64,000 nucleotides of DNA from Pseudomonadota bacterium (lineage in GTDB: Bacteria > Pseudomonadota > Alphaproteobacteria > Rhizobiales > Pleomorphomonadaceae). The notes below the pieces were generated by a model. It made no database searches. It was not told the origin of the DNA and saw nothing but the letters and a program-made list of their open reading frames with translations. The stretch spans positions 124,001-188,000 of the forward strand of contig JAEZHI010000039.1 of assembly GCA_023436885.1 (NCBI GenBank). Reading direction: 5' to 3'. Below are positions 62,783 through 64,000 of the stretch, one piece after another (position 1 is the stretch's first letter; each line of letters begins with the position of its first letter). The position numbers were made by a program, and so were the translations under genes.

Positions 62783-64000
62783 TCATCGTAAAACCCGCAG
62801 TTCCTCCTTGAGGCTTTCGATATTGGGGATGACGAACGTGCGCGGCGTCGGCCGTTGCACATCCCCTGCACGGATGAGCTCGGCCAGAACCGTCGATACC
62901 GACTGGCGCGCCGCGCCTATGGCCATCGCCAGATCGTCGCCATGCGGAGCGGAGTCGATGACGACCCCCGCCGAAGTCTGGCGACCATCGTGTTCTGCCA
63001 TTTCGCAGAGATACCGGATCAGCCGGTAGCGCACGCTGCGGAAGGCCATCTCGCCGACCATGGTCAGCGACCGGTTCAGCATCTTCTCAACAGCCGGTAG
63101 GATGCACATGCCGAACTCGGGATGGTCGCGCGTCAGACGCCGGAAGGTGGCACGCGGTATGACGGCCGCCTCGCCTTCCTTGCGGACCTCGACCACCATT
63201 TCGGGCTGCAGCGGCACGGCATCGCCTGGACCGAGCGTAAACAGCGTCAGTTCCTTGCCCTCGTGCGAGGCAAAGCAACGATACTGGCCCGAGGCGACGA
63301 CCAGAATGGCTTCGCCCGTCTCGTCCATCAGATTGACGCCATAGACGAGTTGGCCGACCTTCATCTTGCGCAGCTTAGGCCCGCCGCCGGCTTGCAGGGC
63401 TTCCAGCACCACATGAGGAAGCACGTCCTTCGCGTCGGGGGCAGCGAGTGCTGGTTGCGCTGGCTCCGGCGCCACGACCTTGCTCGGCTCAACACCGCCC
63501 TGTGCCTTGCGCGGCATTTGCATGCGGGCAAAGAAGGTGGATCCCTGCGTGGACTGAACGACGCATTCGTCGGCCGAGGCCTGGCGCGTCACGCTGGCAT
63601 GCTGCACGGAGAAAAGCTGCCGGAAATGCATGACGCCGATCGCCGACCAGCTGAGGCCAATCAGTTCCACAGCCATTCGGTTGGCGCCAACCAGCCGATC
63701 GCTATCGAAGGCCAGCAGACCTTCGTTCGGGCTGCCCAGCAGGCGTGGATTGGAATGAAGGTGCATCTGCTCGCAGCGACCAAAGCGTCGTTCGAACAAG
63801 CGCCGCTCAATTTCATTGGCCGCGCGCTTCAGGAGCGGCAATGAGTAATCGTGAGCGACTGACACTGATGTGGAGAGATCGATGATGCCTGCGAGAGCGC
63901 CGCACGGATCGATGATTGGGACAGCCGAGCAACTGAGCTCCGTATTGCCGTTGCAGAAATGCTCGGCGCCGATCACCGACAGCGCGAAGCGTTCGGACAG
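62783..64000 (-). CDS. Hybrid regulator: AcoR-type sensory region plus Crp/Fnr output (5' end cut off)
   Basis: The frame stays open to the window edge, so the N-terminus is missing; at least 405 residues are present. The N-terminal part matches the AcoR (sigma-54 activator) sensory region: a GAF end with GAEHFCNGNTELSCSAVPI and GALAGIIDLST, then a PAS-like block LLGSPNEGLLAFDSDRLVGA. Instead of an AAA+ domain, it continues after a Pro/Ala linker into a cyclic-nucleotide-binding-like beta-roll (KMKVGQLVYGVNLMDETGEA, GPGDAVPL) and a Crp-type helix-turn-helix (DLAMAIGAARQSVSTVLAEL). I infer a DNA-binding regulator with a small-molecule sensor. The transcript end lies near 62783. Confidence 0.82.
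   Translation of the reverse strand: MSERFALSVIGAEHFCNGNTELSCSAVPIIDPCGALAGIIDLSTSVSVAHDYSLPLLKRAANEIERRLFERRFGRCEQMHLHSNPRLLGSPNEGLLAFDSDRLVGANRMAVELIGLSWSAIGVMHFRQLFSVQHASVTRQASADECVVQSTQGSTFFARMQMPRKAQGGVEPSKVVAPEPAQPALAAPDAKDVLPHVVLEALQAGGGPKLRKMKVGQLVYGVNLMDETGEAILVVASGQYRCFASHEGKELTLFTLGPGDAVPLQPEMVVEVRKEGEAAVIPRATFRRLTRDHPEFGMCILPAVEKMLNRSLTMVGEMAFRSVRYRLIRYLCEMAEHDGRQTSAGVVIDSAPHGDDLAMAIGAARQSVSTVLAELIRAGDVQRPTPRTFVIPNIESLKEELRVLR

Noticed and set aside
1..64000. CRISPR array, prophage, integrase/att site, insertion sequence, tRNA or rRNA
   Set aside because: Read-through found no spaced repeats, transposase or phage genes, and no convincing cloverleaf or rRNA sequence; GTTCGAA-like strings near 55370 and 55890 lie in or by a protein gene without tRNA context.

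Overview
The window is ordinary high-GC chromosomal DNA of an alphaproteobacterium, most likely order Hyphomicrobiales (Rhizobiales). Support comes from gene order: lptF-lptG-lptD-surA-pdxA-rsmA facing yicC-gmk, hisF-hisE-coaA, hslV-hslU, moaC-moeA, pepA-holC and a DUF2059-gor pair. Alphaproteobacterial families such as DUF1489, the Atm1-type exporter and class II DAHP synthase agree. The genus cannot be fixed from the sequence alone. I see no rRNA, tRNA, CRISPR array, phage module or intact insertion sequence.

Layout. 1-5.7 kb: 3' end of a chemoreceptor, enolase, type II NADH dehydrogenase, class II DAHP synthase and a DUF1489 protein. 5.8-6.5 kb: two tandem, related, very small acidic proteins of unknown function. 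6.5-12.2 kb: a LysR regulator with a YeiH-type membrane protein, an Atm1-type ABC exporter and a LysM envelope protein. 12.6-22.9 kb: a LOG-family hydrolase, citramalate synthase, a proline iminopeptidase/GFA/cysS run, creA, a GDSL hydrolase, gltX, holC and pepA. 23.1-32.3 kb: the LPS-transport and outer-membrane biogenesis operon (lptF, lptG, lptD, surA-like) running into pdxA and rsmA, then gmk and yicC convergent. 32.4-42 kb: aldo-keto reductase, LacI regulator, the HslUV protease, an SDR protein, a tandem-PAS chemoreceptor, hisF-hisE and coaA.

42-51.3 kb is the most coherent accessory-like locus. A leftward operon (BadF-type sugar kinase, GntR regulator, nagA) diverges from a rightward one (MurQ-like etherase, carbohydrate ABC transporter, Gfo/Idh oxidoreductase, ABC ATPase). 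A clear double palindrome lies between them. I read it as an ABC-transporter-based system for importing and degrading peptidoglycan amino sugars (MurNAc/GlcNAc), with an extra oxidoreductase and without a local nagB.

51.3-64 kb: AraC-GyrI regulator, glutathione reductase with a DUF2059 protein, a Gph-like phosphatase, a DUF6766 membrane protein, MgtC, an AT-richer gap, a Cache-type chemoreceptor, a molybdenum-cofactor group (a MoeB/ThiF-like protein lacking its zinc cysteines, moeA, moaC), a HAD hydrolase, and a truncated regulator that appears to join an AcoR-type sensory region to a Crp/Fnr output module.

The best leads for undescribed biology are the tandem small proteins at 5.9-6.5 kb, the amino-sugar locus with its Gfo/Idh member and operator, and the AcoR-like/Crp hybrid regulator at the right edge. 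Start codons were chosen from ribosome-binding sites and family N-termini. Family assignments come from reading motifs, not from database searches.
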